Part shown: in pieces, positions 41,863 to 50,240 of the stretch
Position numbering within the stretch: position 1 is the stretch's first letter
Layout of the letters: each line of letters starts with the position of its first letter
Assembly (NCBI RefSeq): GCF_003965815.1
Contig: NZ_RXOE01000005.1
Location: 310,001-374,000 of the forward strand
Length of the DNA stretch: 64,000 nt
Source: Variovorax gossypii
GTDB taxonomy: Bacteria; Pseudomonadota; Gammaproteobacteria; Burkholderiales; Burkholderiaceae_C
Direction: 5' to 3'
Program-made: the position numbers and the translations under genes
The notes under the pieces: model-generated
Told to the model about the DNA's origin: nothing
The model's database searches: none
The model's input: only the letters and a program-made list of their open reading frames with translations

Positions 41863-42384
41863 ATGTCCACCCTTCACGAAATCGGCAACGCCGTGCGCAC
41901 CCGCAGGATGGAGATGGGGCTCACCCAAGACACCCTCGCCCGCATCAGCGGGCTTTCGCGTTCGACCGTCAATGCCGTGGAGAAACAGTCCATCGGCAAC
42001 CTGAGCATCTCGAAAGCCGTCGCCCTGCTCGAATCCATCGGCCTGTCGATGAGCGTCACGACGACCGGCGCGACCCATGCTTCGTCTTCTCATAGGAAAG
42101 TTGCTCCGGCCAGGTCCGCGCTGGAACGCGCTGCAGCCACGGCCGGCGTGAGCTACCAGTCGGCGATGACCGCCAGGCAATTGGAAACGGCGCTCGTCAC
42201 GGATGACGCCCCACTGCGAATCCGGCCGCATCTGCAGGTCTTGTTGGACGAAGCGCCTGTCTCGCTGCTCGCGAAGGTGGTGGACGAAATCCATGCCGAA
42301 AAAGGCATGGCGAAGGCCCGGGTCTGGGACCGGATGCGGCACCTGGCGCACGAACTGCAGTGCTTCAGGCCCATGTGGCAATGA
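41863..42384 (+). CDS. XRE-family regulator / antitoxin-like protein
   Basis: A 173-residue protein. Residues 1-60 are a helix-turn-helix (IGNAVRTRRMEMGLTQDTLARISGLSRSTVNAVEKQSIGNLSISKAVALLESIGL). The C-terminal about 80 residues form a separate domain. Its stop overlaps the ATG of a nucleotidyltransferase-like gene, as expected for an antitoxin-toxin pair. A dyad lies upstream. Confidence 0.87.
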   Translation: MSTLHEIGNAVRTRRMEMGLTQDTLARISGLSRSTVNAVEKQSIGNLSISKAVALLESIGLSMSVTTTGATHASSSHRKVAPARSALERAAATAGVSYQSAMTARQLETALVTDDAPLRIRPHLQVLLDEAPVSLLAKVVDEIHAEKGMAKARVWDRMRHLAHELQCFRPMWQ

Positions 42385-42800
42385 CGAAGGTCGATTTCAC
42401 GCGCGAAGGCCCGTGGCGCAGCCTTTGGCCCAAGGCACTCGGCCTCATGTCGCATCTGGAGAGAGTCACAGTCGATCCGCAATGGACCTTCGGCGGCAGC
42501 ACCGTGCTCATGCTTCGCTTCGACCACCGCTTCAGCAAGGACATCGATCTCTTCGTACCCGACCTCCAGTACCTGGGACACGTGAATCCTCGCCTTGGTG
42601 GCCCCGCAGAGGAACTCACCAGCGAGTACGAGGAAAACGCAGAGTTCATCAAGCTTCAACTGCCCGCAGGCGAAATCGACGTCGTGGTCGGGGCTGCACT
42701 GACGCAGCCGAATTGCGAAATCGTTGACTACGAGGGGCGCCCGATCCATGTCGAAACATCCGCCAGTTCCACGGTACTTGGAAGCATGCGAATCCATTAG
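42381..42800 (+). pseudogene. Truncated AbiEii/AbiGii-like nucleotidyltransferase
   Basis: A 139-residue protein with the nucleotidyltransferase signature G-G-S-T-V-L-M-L-R-F-D-H-R-F-S-K-D-I-D-L-F (residues about 37-57), followed by I-D-V-V-V-G. The family normally continues with a helical half containing a Lys-Tyr and R-D-x-F-D-L motif. Here similarity stops at H-V-E-T-S-A and the frame ends after eleven unrelated residues, so the C-terminal half is lost. ATGA overlap with the XRE gene. Confidence 0.78.
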
Positions 42801-43008
42801 CCGACTTCGGCATTGATCGAGTCGGTAATGAAAAATAGAACCGGCCGTCACGATGTCCGGGTCTCTCGACGGCCTACGGCAGCACCTGCTTGGGTTTTCG
42901 TGAGGGCCCGTCTGGCAGCCAGTCCTGCGACCTGCAACCGTCGCAAAAGAACAGAAGTGCACCGCCTCGCGGTTCGCGAAGCGGCGCACGAAGGACCTCA
43001 ACGGATCC

Positions 43009-43404
43009 TCAGTCCTCCTCGGGTCCGACCATCGCCTGCAGCCGCTCGATCACGCCGGGTTCGACGAAGACGCACGGCACATCGGGCGCCAGCGCCACGT
43101 TGGCCACACGCACAAGGACTTCGCGCTTCAGGTGCGCAAGCCGCCCCGTGCGCCAGGCCTGCTCGGGCCGCATGTGGTCCTGGTCCGCCGGCACGCCGCT
43201 GCGCTGCGGGTCGCACTCGATGAGCGCGACGAAGCCCTCCTCGAAGAGCCTGCGATGCTCGGCGCACAGGCCCCAGCCTGTCACGGTGTGGCGCTTCATG
43301 CTCTGGCGCAGGCGCCTGTCGAACAGGATGCCGCCGGTGTCGAAGCCCAGGCCGCATACCAGGCAGAGGTGCTGTTCCATCGAAACGTGTGATTTCTCGT
43401 CCAT
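43009..43404 (-). CDS. Cys-rich accessory protein, plasmid/ICE type
   Basis: A 131-residue protein starting M-D-E-K-S-H-V-S-M-E-Q-H-L-C-L-V-C-G, with a C-x2-C pair and a later W-G-L-C-A-E-H, which suggests metal binding. The C-terminus has P-C-V-F-V-E-P-G-V-I-E-R-L. I recall similar proteins from plasmid and ICE accessory regions with no known activity. It has its own leader (43422-43541), like DUF932, DUF2958 and RadC. Confidence 0.82.
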   Translation of the reverse strand: MDEKSHVSMEQHLCLVCGLGFDTGGILFDRRLRQSMKRHTVTGWGLCAEHRRLFEEGFVALIECDPQRSGVPADQDHMRPEQAWRTGRLAHLKREVLVRVANVALAPDVPCVFVEPGVIERLQAMVGPEED

Positions 43405-43421
43405 GACGATCTCCGGTTGTC

Positions 43422-43541
43422 CGGGCGGAATTGCCCGCCGCCGGGACCGCACGGCGCAGCGCAGCAGTCAGGGGTCGAAGACGGCCGCCAGGCCGCCAGC
43501 GCCGCGCCCAGCCGCTGCGCGCAGCCCTTGACGGCGAGAAC
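43422..43541 (-). ncRNA. radC-RNA-like 5' leader of the Cys-rich gene (copy B3)
   Basis: Hairpin CGGGC-GGAATT-GCCCG (43422-43437) 17 bases from the ATG, GC-rich middle, and CCTTGACGGCGAGAAC at 43526-43541. The stem pair A:T seen in the A copies is replaced by G:C here, which keeps the pairing. Confidence 0.6.
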
Positions 43542-43689
43542 GCCGTGCAACGCTGAAGGCACCAGCAAGACCGCCCCCTCTTCTCCCTCTCCCGCTTTCT
43601 GGCTCCCCGGGATCCGGGCAGCACGCGCACCGCGCGACCCGCCCGGACCGGATCCCTTCAGGGGCGCCGCAGCGCCCCCGCGGCCGCGC

Positions 43690-44340
43690 TCAAAGCAGGC
43701 CGCGCTCGGCCATCGAGGCCACCCGGTTCGCGCCCACCACGATGTGGTCGAGCACCCGCACGTCGATCAGCGCGAGCGCCGACTTCAGCGCCTCGGTCAC
43801 CGCCAGGTCATCGGGCGACGGCTCCACCACCCCCGACGGGTGGTTGTGCGCCAGGATCACCGCCGAGGCGTTGTGCTGCAGTGCGCGCTTGAGCACCTCG
43901 CGCGGATAGACCCCCGTCTGCGTCAAGGTCCCCCGAAACAGGTCCTCGAACGCCAGCAACGTGTGCCGCGCATCGAGGAACAGCACCGCGAAGCTCTCGT
44001 GCGCCTGCCCCGCGAAGTGCAGCTTGAGGTAGTCCGAGACGGCGTACAGCGACCGGAACGCCTCGCCCGGGCGCAGTTCCTCGGCCAGCAGCTCCCGCGC
44101 CAGGCGCAGCCCGCACAGCAGCTGCGCGCACCCCGGCAGCGACGAGTCCCGCGCGAAGCACACCAGCTTGTGCAGCGAACGGCCCTGCGCCGCGTACAGC
44201 CCCTCGGCTTCGGCGCCGAGGAACGGACGCAGCGCATCGAGCACCTGAAGCTCGCGCACAGTGAAGGCCGACGGTCCATGAAAGGAAGCCGGGGAAGACG
44301 AAACAACGGAGGAGGACGAGGAAGAGGAAAGTGCGTTCAT
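43690..44340 (-). CDS. radC: RadC family JAB-domain protein
   Basis: A 216-residue protein. The MPN/JAB metal motif H-N-H-P-S-G-x5-S-P-x-D lies at residues about 172-185, preceded by E-S-F-A-V-L-F-L-D-A-R-H. RadC proteins on mobile elements have no proven repair role; the JAB fold suggests a metal-dependent hydrolase. As in the DUF932 gene, the N-terminus is a poly-Ser tract (residues about 5-17). It has a radC-RNA-like leader, the context that named that motif. Confidence 0.93.
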   Translation of the reverse strand: MNALSSSSSSSVVSSSPASFHGPSAFTVRELQVLDALRPFLGAEAEGLYAAQGRSLHKLVCFARDSSLPGCAQLLCGLRLARELLAEELRPGEAFRSLYAVSDYLKLHFAGQAHESFAVLFLDARHTLLAFEDLFRGTLTQTGVYPREVLKRALQHNASAVILAHNHPSGVVEPSPDDLAVTEALKSALALIDVRVLDHIVVGANRVASMAERGLL

Positions 44341-44361
44341 GACGAACTCCTGTGGGTGACA

Positions 44362-44485
44362 CAGGCGGGATTGCCTGCGAGACCCCGCCACCCCGTCGCA
44401 GCGCAGCGCTCAAGGCCGCCGCAGGCGTGCGGCACGCGCCGAGCACGCACCCACGGTGCGCGCGCAGGGCCTTGAACGCGAGAAC
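44362..44485 (-). ncRNA. radC-RNA-like 5' leader of radC (copy A4)
   Basis: Hairpin CAGGC-GGGATT-GCCTG (44362-44377) 21 bases from the ATG, central hairpin CGCACC-CAC-GGTGCG and CCTTGAACGCGAGAAC at 44470-44485. Best preserved together with A1. Confidence 0.65.
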
Positions 44486-44748
44486 GAGGGGGTAGCCTCA
44501 GGGATCACAGGCAAGCCCTCCCCAACCCACACACCGGTCACGAAGGTACCCGCGTGCGATCCCATTCGCCGCCGCACGGCGAGCGCGCGTCCATTGCAGG
44601 CGGGATGCTCGACACTGGCGCCAGCACGCCGCAGTACTGCGGTCGGGTTTCGAAGAAGACCGCGAGGTCCGCGAACAGCGCGCACGCTGAACGCAGCAGC
44701 CAGCCCCGTCCTCTCTCCCTTGGCGTCGGCAACGGCGGACCATCCATA

Positions 44749-44804
44749 TTTAATTCCCCTATTACATAGCTTAATCAATAAAAACCGAGATAATCTACAA
44801 CACA
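44749..44804 (+). promoter_or_regulatory. AT-rich promoter region of hipBA
   Basis: A markedly AT-rich stretch in GC-rich surroundings, with GATAAT at 44789-44794 as a possible -10, eleven bases before the hipB ATG. No good -35 was found. The sequence from 44486 to 44748 shows no supported gene. Confidence 0.4.
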
Positions 44805-45119
44805 ATGGATTTACAAATCAGCACTCCAGAGGAGCTGCTCAAGCGACTTTGCGAGCGTCTTCGCAAGGAGCGGTTGACCCAGCAGATGACGCAGGTCGAT
44901 GTGGCCGCGCGCGCCGGCCTCGGGGTCAACACGGTGTCCAACCTGGAGGCCGGCCGAAACGTGACGTTCGAGAACGTGATTCGCGTGGCCATGCTGCTCG
45001 GACGCGCGCAGGAGCTGGAGGAGCTGTTCAAACCGAAGCTCGACAGCGTGGAAGACATCCTCCGCTACGAAAACAGCGCCACGCGACACCGCGTCAGAAG
45101 GAAGACCGGGAATGCCTAG
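44805..45119 (+). CDS. hipB: HipB-like XRE antitoxin
   Basis: A 104-residue protein. The helix-turn-helix at residues about 18-70 (RLRKERLTQQMTQVDVAARAGLGVNTVSNLEAGRNVTFENVIRVAMLLG) is followed by an acidic helix and a basic tail. In hipBA modules HipB represses the operon and restrains HipA. It overlaps hipA by eight bases. Confidence 0.9.
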   Translation: MDLQISTPEELLKRLCERLRKERLTQQMTQVDVAARAGLGVNTVSNLEAGRNVTFENVIRVAMLLGRAQELEELFKPKLDSVEDILRYENSATRHRVRRKTGNA

Positions 45120-46374
45120 GCAAGTCGACGTCTTCTATGACGGCTGGGGCGAGCATTGGCGATGGGGCACGCTCGTGTCCTCCACCGCCATCACCGGACG
45201 CCCCCTCATCGCATTCGAATACAGCGATGAAGCACGCAGCAGGGGGCTGGAACTGTCGGCCTACACCCTCCCCTTGAAGGGCCCGAAGCTGCGCAGGGAC
45301 TTCCCTGCGCATCAACTGGGACTTCCCGGGCCGATCTATGACGCCTTGCCCGACGGCTGGGGCATGCTGCTGATGGACCGCCTGTTCAAGCGGCGCGGCC
45401 TCAATGCCGCACGCATCGGTCCTCTGGAGCGGCTGGCGTACATCGGACCCCATGCGATGGGAGCCATGTCCTTCGAGCCCGTGGCCGCCGAAGTGCTTGC
45501 GCCGAACGAGGGAATCCCCCTTGCCCAGCTGGCCGCCGAGATCCGGGAGGTCCTCAATGGCGAAGGCGGGGAATTCCTGCAGAAATTGCTGCGCATGGGC
45601 GGCTCGCCGCAGGGAGCCAGGCCCAAGGCACTGCTTTATCGCGACCCCGGCACCGGCGCCTTGACCACCGCAAGTGCGCCCGGCCTGGAGGCATGGCTGG
45701 TGAAGTTCCCGGGCCAGCATGAACACCCCGAAGTGTGTGCGATCGAAGCCGTCTACGCCGACTGCCTGCGCCAATGCGGCATCGAGACGCCGCAGACAGG
45801 GTACAGCGAACTCCCGAACGGCCAGGCAGCCTTCGCGACCAGGCGCTTCGATCGGCAAGGGGAGGTGCGGGTGCCGATGCAAAGCCTCGCTGCCTTCACC
45901 GGCGCGGACTTCCAGACCCCAGGAGCGCTGGACTACGCCAATTTCTTGCGCGCCACCCAGATCTGCACCAACGATGTGCGGGAGAAATCCGCCGCCTTCA
46001 AGCGCGCTGTCTTCAATGTTGCTTTCAACAACCGGGACGATCACTCGAAGAATTTCGCGTACGTCATGTCCTCGACCGGGCAATGGCGGCTGGCGCCGGC
46101 TTATGACGTCACCTTCTGCGAAGGACCGGGCGGCTATCACCAGATGGACGTGATGGGCGAGGCTCTGGAGGTCGAGCGCAAGCACCTGCTGCTGCTCGGC
46201 CAGCAAGAGGCGGAGCTCTCGGGTCACGACGCAGGCCGCCTCATTGACGGCATCTGCGACGCAGCGGCCGGATTCTCGGTGATGGCCAGGAACACCTACC
46301 CTGGCCAGATCACCCAGGACACCATGCGCGCGATTCAAGGTCGAATCAACGACAACATCGGGCGACTCCGGTAA
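45112..46374 (+). CDS. hipA: HipA family serine/threonine kinase toxin
   Basis: A 420-residue protein of normal HipA length. The catalytic loop is F-N-N-R-D-D-H-S-K-N-F at residues about 305-314, with A-P-A-Y-D-V-T (metal-binding Asp) about 25 residues later. The N-terminal subdomain contains G-L-P-G-P-I-Y-D-A-L-P-D-G-W-G. HipA phosphorylates glutamyl-tRNA synthetase in E. coli and stops growth; homologues vary in target. It appears intact. Confidence 0.93.
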   Translation: MPRQVDVFYDGWGEHWRWGTLVSSTAITGRPLIAFEYSDEARSRGLELSAYTLPLKGPKLRRDFPAHQLGLPGPIYDALPDGWGMLLMDRLFKRRGLNAARIGPLERLAYIGPHAMGAMSFEPVAAEVLAPNEGIPLAQLAAEIREVLNGEGGEFLQKLLRMGGSPQGARPKALLYRDPGTGALTTASAPGLEAWLVKFPGQHEHPEVCAIEAVYADCLRQCGIETPQTGYSELPNGQAAFATRRFDRQGEVRVPMQSLAAFTGADFQTPGALDYANFLRATQICTNDVREKSAAFKRAVFNVAFNNRDDHSKNFAYVMSSTGQWRLAPAYDVTFCEGPGGYHQMDVMGEALEVERKHLLLLGQQEAELSGHDAGRLIDGICDAAAGFSVMARNTYPGQITQDTMRAIQGRINDNIGRLR

Positions 46375-46467
46375 AGCGATCCGCAGAGGCCGCAGAAGAC
46401 CCGGCACGCGGCAGCCTCGCGGTCCTGACTCGAAGACCGATAAAGGCCGCACCGACAGGCCGGCAAC

Positions 46468-47130
46468 CTAGGTCAGATACTGGAGCACGAGCCGGGTCAC
46501 TTCGTCGATGAAGCTCTCCACCCGGTCGTCCGCGAGAAGCTGCGGCTGATGCAGCACGGCGCCGTGCGCCAGGGTCTCCACGGTCGACACGCAGACGAAG
46601 GTGGCCAGCTCCAGGTCCAGGGCGCGGCGCAGTTCGCTGCGATGCGCCTCGAGAAAGGCCCGCACCAGCTCGTTGGCCTCGCGCTCGAACCCCTCGACTT
46701 CGGCCAAGCGGCCGGTGCGCGGTATCTGCTCGACCAGCACGCGGTGCAGCTGCGGGTCGACCCGATGGGCGCGGATCATCACGTCGACGATCTCGCGCAT
46801 GGCCTCACCGACCGGCCTCTGCGCGACCCGGGCCAGCGCATCGCGCAGGATGCCGAGCATCTCGCTCTTGTGCCGCTCGATGACCGAGGCCACCAGCGAC
46901 TCCTTGGTCGGGAAGTACTGGTAGAGCGAGCCGATGCTCACGCCCGCCTCCGCGGCGATGCGGTTGGTGCTGGCGCGTTCGAAGCCTTCGCGCACCAGAA
47001 CGCGAGCAGTGGCCTCGATCAGTGCGTCGACGGTCGCGCGCGAGCGTTCCTGCGACGCCTGCTTCCTGAGGTTGAGGGCCGGCGCGCGCGCGGCGGCGGC
47101 CTTGGTTGGTTTTCGAATGCGAGTAGACAT
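46468..47130 (-). CDS. TetR-family repressor
   Basis: A 220-residue regulator. The N-terminal helix-turn-helix is R-S-R-A-T-V-D-A-L-I-E-A-T-A-R-V-L-V-R-E-G-F with S-I-G-S-L-Y-Q-Y-F-P-T-K-E-S-L; the C-terminal domain would bind a ligand. It is divergent from the methyltransferase-MFS operon and probably controls it. Confidence 0.93.
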   Translation of the reverse strand: MSTRIRKPTKAAAARAPALNLRKQASQERSRATVDALIEATARVLVREGFERASTNRIAAEAGVSIGSLYQYFPTKESLVASVIERHKSEMLGILRDALARVAQRPVGEAMREIVDVMIRAHRVDPQLHRVLVEQIPRTGRLAEVEGFEREANELVRAFLEAHRSELRRALDLELATFVCVSTVETLAHGAVLHQPQLLADDRVESFIDEVTRLVLQYLT

Positions 47131-47260
47131 TGCGAGTAATTACTCAGATTATGACCGCTACCGCGATGCATCGAAACCCCGGGGCGGTGCGAGCGGCCGC
47201 CGCCCGCCCGCTCTTTCGTCTCGAACCCCTTTCGACATTCGATCCATGCAAGGAAACGCA

Positions 47261-47962
47261 ATGAACAGAACGCTGCGCCCGTCGCGCGATTTCACTCCGG
47301 CCGTGCCGGTCCTCGGGGCCTACGACCCCATCGTGTCCCTCTTCACGCAGGAGCGGCGCTGGCGCTCGGCGCTGCTGTCGCAACTCGCGCCGAAGCCCGG
47401 CGAGGTGATTGCCGACATCGGCTGCGGCACTGGCTCTTTCCTGGTGCTGCTGGCGCTGCTGGGCAAGGACGCAGCCCCCGGCCAACTCGTTGGCATCGAT
47501 CCGGACGAACGCATCCTCGAGCGTGCCCGCAGGAAGCTGGCCGACGCCGGCGTCGCCTGCGAACTGCGCCAGGGCTACCTGCGCGACGCGGCGCGCCTGC
47601 TCGCGCCATTGCGGCCCGACAAGATCGTGTCGAGCCTGGTCCTGCACCAGGTGCCCCTTGCGGAAAAGCGCGCGGGCCTGGCGGCCATCCACGCGGCGCT
47701 GCGGCCCGGCGGCGAGCTGCACATGGCCGACTACGGCCTGCAGCGCACGCGCACCATGCGCTGGCTGTTCAAGCTCGTGCAGGCGGTCGACGGCGTGCAG
47801 GACACGCAGCCCAACGCGGACGGCATCGTGCCGACGCTGATGCGCGAGGCCGGCTTCGCCGAGGTCGAGGAGACCGCGGTGATCCCGACACCGACCGGTT
47901 CCATTTCGCTGTACCGCGGCATCCGCCCGGCCACCGACGACCGGCAGGAGCAGCCGGCATGA
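47261..47962 (+). CDS. Class I SAM-dependent methyltransferase
   Basis: A 233-residue enzyme. Motif I is V-I-A-D-I-G-C-G-T-G-S-F, followed by V-G-I-D-P-D-E-R-I-L and the acidic/D-Y motif L-H-M-A-D-Y-G. The substrate is unknown. AAGGAAA precedes ATG 47261, and its stop overlaps the MFS start (ATGA), so it acts with that exporter. A small-molecule modification-and-export pair under TetR control is a reasonable inference. Confidence 0.9.
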   Translation: MNRTLRPSRDFTPAVPVLGAYDPIVSLFTQERRWRSALLSQLAPKPGEVIADIGCGTGSFLVLLALLGKDAAPGQLVGIDPDERILERARRKLADAGVACELRQGYLRDAARLLAPLRPDKIVSSLVLHQVPLAEKRAGLAAIHAALRPGGELHMADYGLQRTRTMRWLFKLVQAVDGVQDTQPNADGIVPTLMREAGFAEVEETAVIPTPTGSISLYRGIRPATDDRQEQPA

Positions 47963-49149
47963 GAAACATCAAGCCCGTGGTCTTTGCCAGCGTCGCACTC
48001 TCGGGGCTCACCACGGCGGTGATCCTGCCGATCCTCGCGCCGCTCGTGCGCTCGCTGCACCTGTCGGTGCAGCAGGGCGGATGGATGCTGTCGATCAGCT
48101 CGCTGGCGATGGCTGTGATGGCCGGCCCCTGGGGACTGGCCAGCGACCGGTGGGGCCGGCGCCGCGTGATGCTCGCCGGCTTTGCCGGCATGTTCGGCGC
48201 GTACGTGCTGTTCACGGCGATCGTGCTGCAGGGGCTGTCGGGCCTGCTCGCAGGCACATGGCTGCTGCTGCTGGCCACCGGCGCACGTGCGCTGCTGGTG
48301 GCGTTCCTGCCCGCGGTGCCGGCGGCGGCGCAGGCACTGATGGCCGACCACACCGCGGCGAGCGAGCGCGCGAGTGGCATGGCGCTGATCGGTGCGGCCA
48401 GCGGCGTAGGCCTGGTGCTCGGGCCCGCCATCGGCGGACTGCTCGCGGTCCGCGGTGTGGCCTGGCCGCTGGTGGTGGCCGGGGCGCTGTGCCTGCTGGG
48501 CTTCTTCGTCGTGTGGGCGACGGTGCCGAAAGGCATCGGGCCGCCCGCGGGCGGAAAGCCCCCGTCGGTCAGCCCGTTCGCGCCGCAGCTGCGGCCGTGG
48601 ATGGCCGCGAGCCTGATGTCATGGATCGCCATCGTGACCATCCAGATCATCGCGGGCTTCTATTTCCAGGACCGCCTCGGTCTCGAGACGTCGCAGGTCG
48701 GCCCGAAGCTGGCCACGGCACTCACGACAACGGGGCTGGCCCTGTTCGGCACGCAGATGCTGCAGGCCAGGTTCCTCGGATGGCCGGCACGCCGCATGGT
48801 GGTCGCCGGCAGCACCTTCTGGGTGGCCGGCCTGCTGGCGTTGCTGGGCACGGCCACGATGGGCGCCTACGTCGCGGCCTTCGCGCTGCTTGGCGCGGGG
48901 GCGGGCTTCCTAGTGGCCGGGTCGATGGCCGGCGCATCGCTGGCCGTGCCCTCCGACCGGCAAGGCGCCGTCGCGGGCCTGATCGCCGCGATGCAGGGCG
49001 CAGCGCTGGTGGTGACGCCGGCCGCCAGCACCGCGCTGTATGAGATCGATCGATCGCTGCCGTTCGCCGGTCTCGCGGCACTGTTGTGCGCGCTGGCCGT
49101 TTTCTTCGCGCTGCCTTCGTTCCGCGTGGCTGGACGCCAAGGGCACTGA
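47959..49149 (+). CDS. MFS transporter (drug/metabolite efflux type)
   Basis: A 396-residue protein with about twelve transmembrane segments. The loop 2-3 signature reads G-L-A-S-D-R-W-G-R-R-R-V-M, diagnostic of the major facilitator superfamily, and L-V-L-G-P-A-I-G-G recalls motif C of the efflux subgroups. Coupled to the methyltransferase by ATGA overlap. Confidence 0.93.
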   Translation: MRNIKPVVFASVALSGLTTAVILPILAPLVRSLHLSVQQGGWMLSISSLAMAVMAGPWGLASDRWGRRRVMLAGFAGMFGAYVLFTAIVLQGLSGLLAGTWLLLLATGARALLVAFLPAVPAAAQALMADHTAASERASGMALIGAASGVGLVLGPAIGGLLAVRGVAWPLVVAGALCLLGFFVVWATVPKGIGPPAGGKPPSVSPFAPQLRPWMAASLMSWIAIVTIQIIAGFYFQDRLGLETSQVGPKLATALTTTGLALFGTQMLQARFLGWPARRMVVAGSTFWVAGLLALLGTATMGAYVAAFALLGAGAGFLVAGSMAGASLAVPSDRQGAVAGLIAAMQGAALVVTPAASTALYEIDRSLPFAGLAALLCALAVFFALPSFRVAGRQGH

Positions 49150-49448
49150 GCAGGCCTGCGAAAGCCTGCGAGTCGCGACGAGGCGTCAACTGCGGCCGGG
49201 TGTCTCGACGCGCATGGGCAAGGCGCACGACTCGTCGCCTTGGTGCGCGCCTTGCTTGCGTCCAGCAGAGACCTTCATGGAAACCCTCGACGGGGCCACT
49301 GAGAGTCGGATCTAGGCCACTTTCCGGAGCAGTTGATCTTCGAGCTCGCTGGGTAAGCGATCGCCACCCATCGCCGTGCCAGCCGGCATTGCACAGCACG
49401 AAACTCCGCCGTCGACCAACGCGCGCCAAGCCAGGCGGCCCATCCTCT
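49150..49448. other. Intergenic stretch without a supported gene
   Basis: Contains short overlapping frames on both strands but none with a ribosome site or a recognisable family. It ends at the dyad upstream of the broken parD. Confidence 0.4.
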
Positions 49449-49465
49449 ATGGCAAGGCTTGCCAT
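49449..49465. promoter_or_regulatory. Dyad ATGGCAAG-G-CTTGCCAT, operator candidate
   Basis: A perfect 8-base inverted repeat around a single central G, 20 bases upstream of the broken parD start. Probably its former or present autoregulatory site. Confidence 0.55.
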
Positions 49466-49485
49466 GGCACGGTAGAGTGCATCGC

Positions 49486-49763
49486 ATGACGATGATGAAA
49501 TTTCCCTTCCGGATGAGATGAAGGCGTTTGTCGAAGCACAGGTCGCGGAACGTCGCTATGGCAATGTCAGCGAATACGTGCGCGACCTGATCCGCCGGGA
49601 CCTGGAGCGCGAGCAACTCCGAACAGCCCTCCTTGCCGGACTTGAATCCGGACCCTCCGACGAATGGACTGCCGTGCACTTCGACGCGTTGCGCGCCGAG
49701 ATCGCCCATGCCGGATCGGCGCAGGCCAGTTCGTCGATGACGCACCGCAGGAGCAAGAGATGA
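49486..49763 (+). pseudogene. parD: ParD-like antitoxin with frameshifted N-terminus
   Basis: The expected start M-T-M-M-x-I-S-L-P-D-E-M-K-A-F-V-E-A is present in two frames: ATG 49486 reads the first four codons, then a missing base near 49498 shifts the frame and a stop follows. The second part stays open from ATG 49518 (M-K-A-F-V-E-A-Q-V-A-E-R-R-Y-G-N-V-S-E-Y-V-R-D-L-I-R-R-D) to 49763. A product from 49518 would lack the DNA-binding beta strand but keep the toxin-binding tail. Confidence 0.75.
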
Positions 49764-50107
49764 GTGACACCGTTGTCCTCTACCGCCCTACCGGACCTGA
49801 GGAGATCGCACTCGTGCGGCAGAGTGGATTTACCAAATGGCCGCCACGCCTGCCGGAGCAGGCCATCTTCTACCCCGTCACCAACGAGCAGTACGCAATC
49901 GACATCGCCAGCGATTGGAATGTCAAGGCAAGCGGATATGGTTGCGTGACGCGATTCCATGTGCGCAAGGCTTTCATGGACCGCTACGAGATTCAGAAAG
50001 TAGGTGGTGACCACCATACGGAATGGTGGATCCCCGCCGAGGACCTCGACGAACTCAATGAGAACATCGTGGGCGCTATCGAAGTGATTCGGGAATTCAG
50101 GGCCTGA
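49760..50107 (+). CDS. Conserved protein of unknown function in the toxin position behind parD
   Basis: A 115-residue soluble protein overlapping the parD-like gene by ATGA, where ParE is usually encoded. It is not ParE. The sequence has V-V-L-Y-R-P-T-G-P-E-E-I, F-T-K-W-P-P-R-L-P-E-Q-A-I-F-Y-P-V, and W-W-I-P-A-E-D-L-D-E-L-N-E-N-I-V-G-A-I-E-V. The strand order with an early Tyr-Arg and late Glu residues vaguely recalls ADP-ribosyltransferase-like folds; this is a weak idea. I recall similar stand-alone proteins in many bacteria without an assigned role. Confidence 0.75.
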   Translation: MSDTVVLYRPTGPEEIALVRQSGFTKWPPRLPEQAIFYPVTNEQYAIDIASDWNVKASGYGCVTRFHVRKAFMDRYEIQKVGGDHHTEWWIPAEDLDELNENIVGAIEVIREFRA

Positions 50108-50240
50108 GCAGCGGCAAATCTCGGCCAGGACCGGACATTGAGAGCAAGCTGATATACAAGGACTAGCCGCCTGTCGCCGGCCGAAATTCCTCCAGCTTCG
50201 GATCGAAGCATTCAACCCGAAAGAATTTAGTAGGTGCGAT

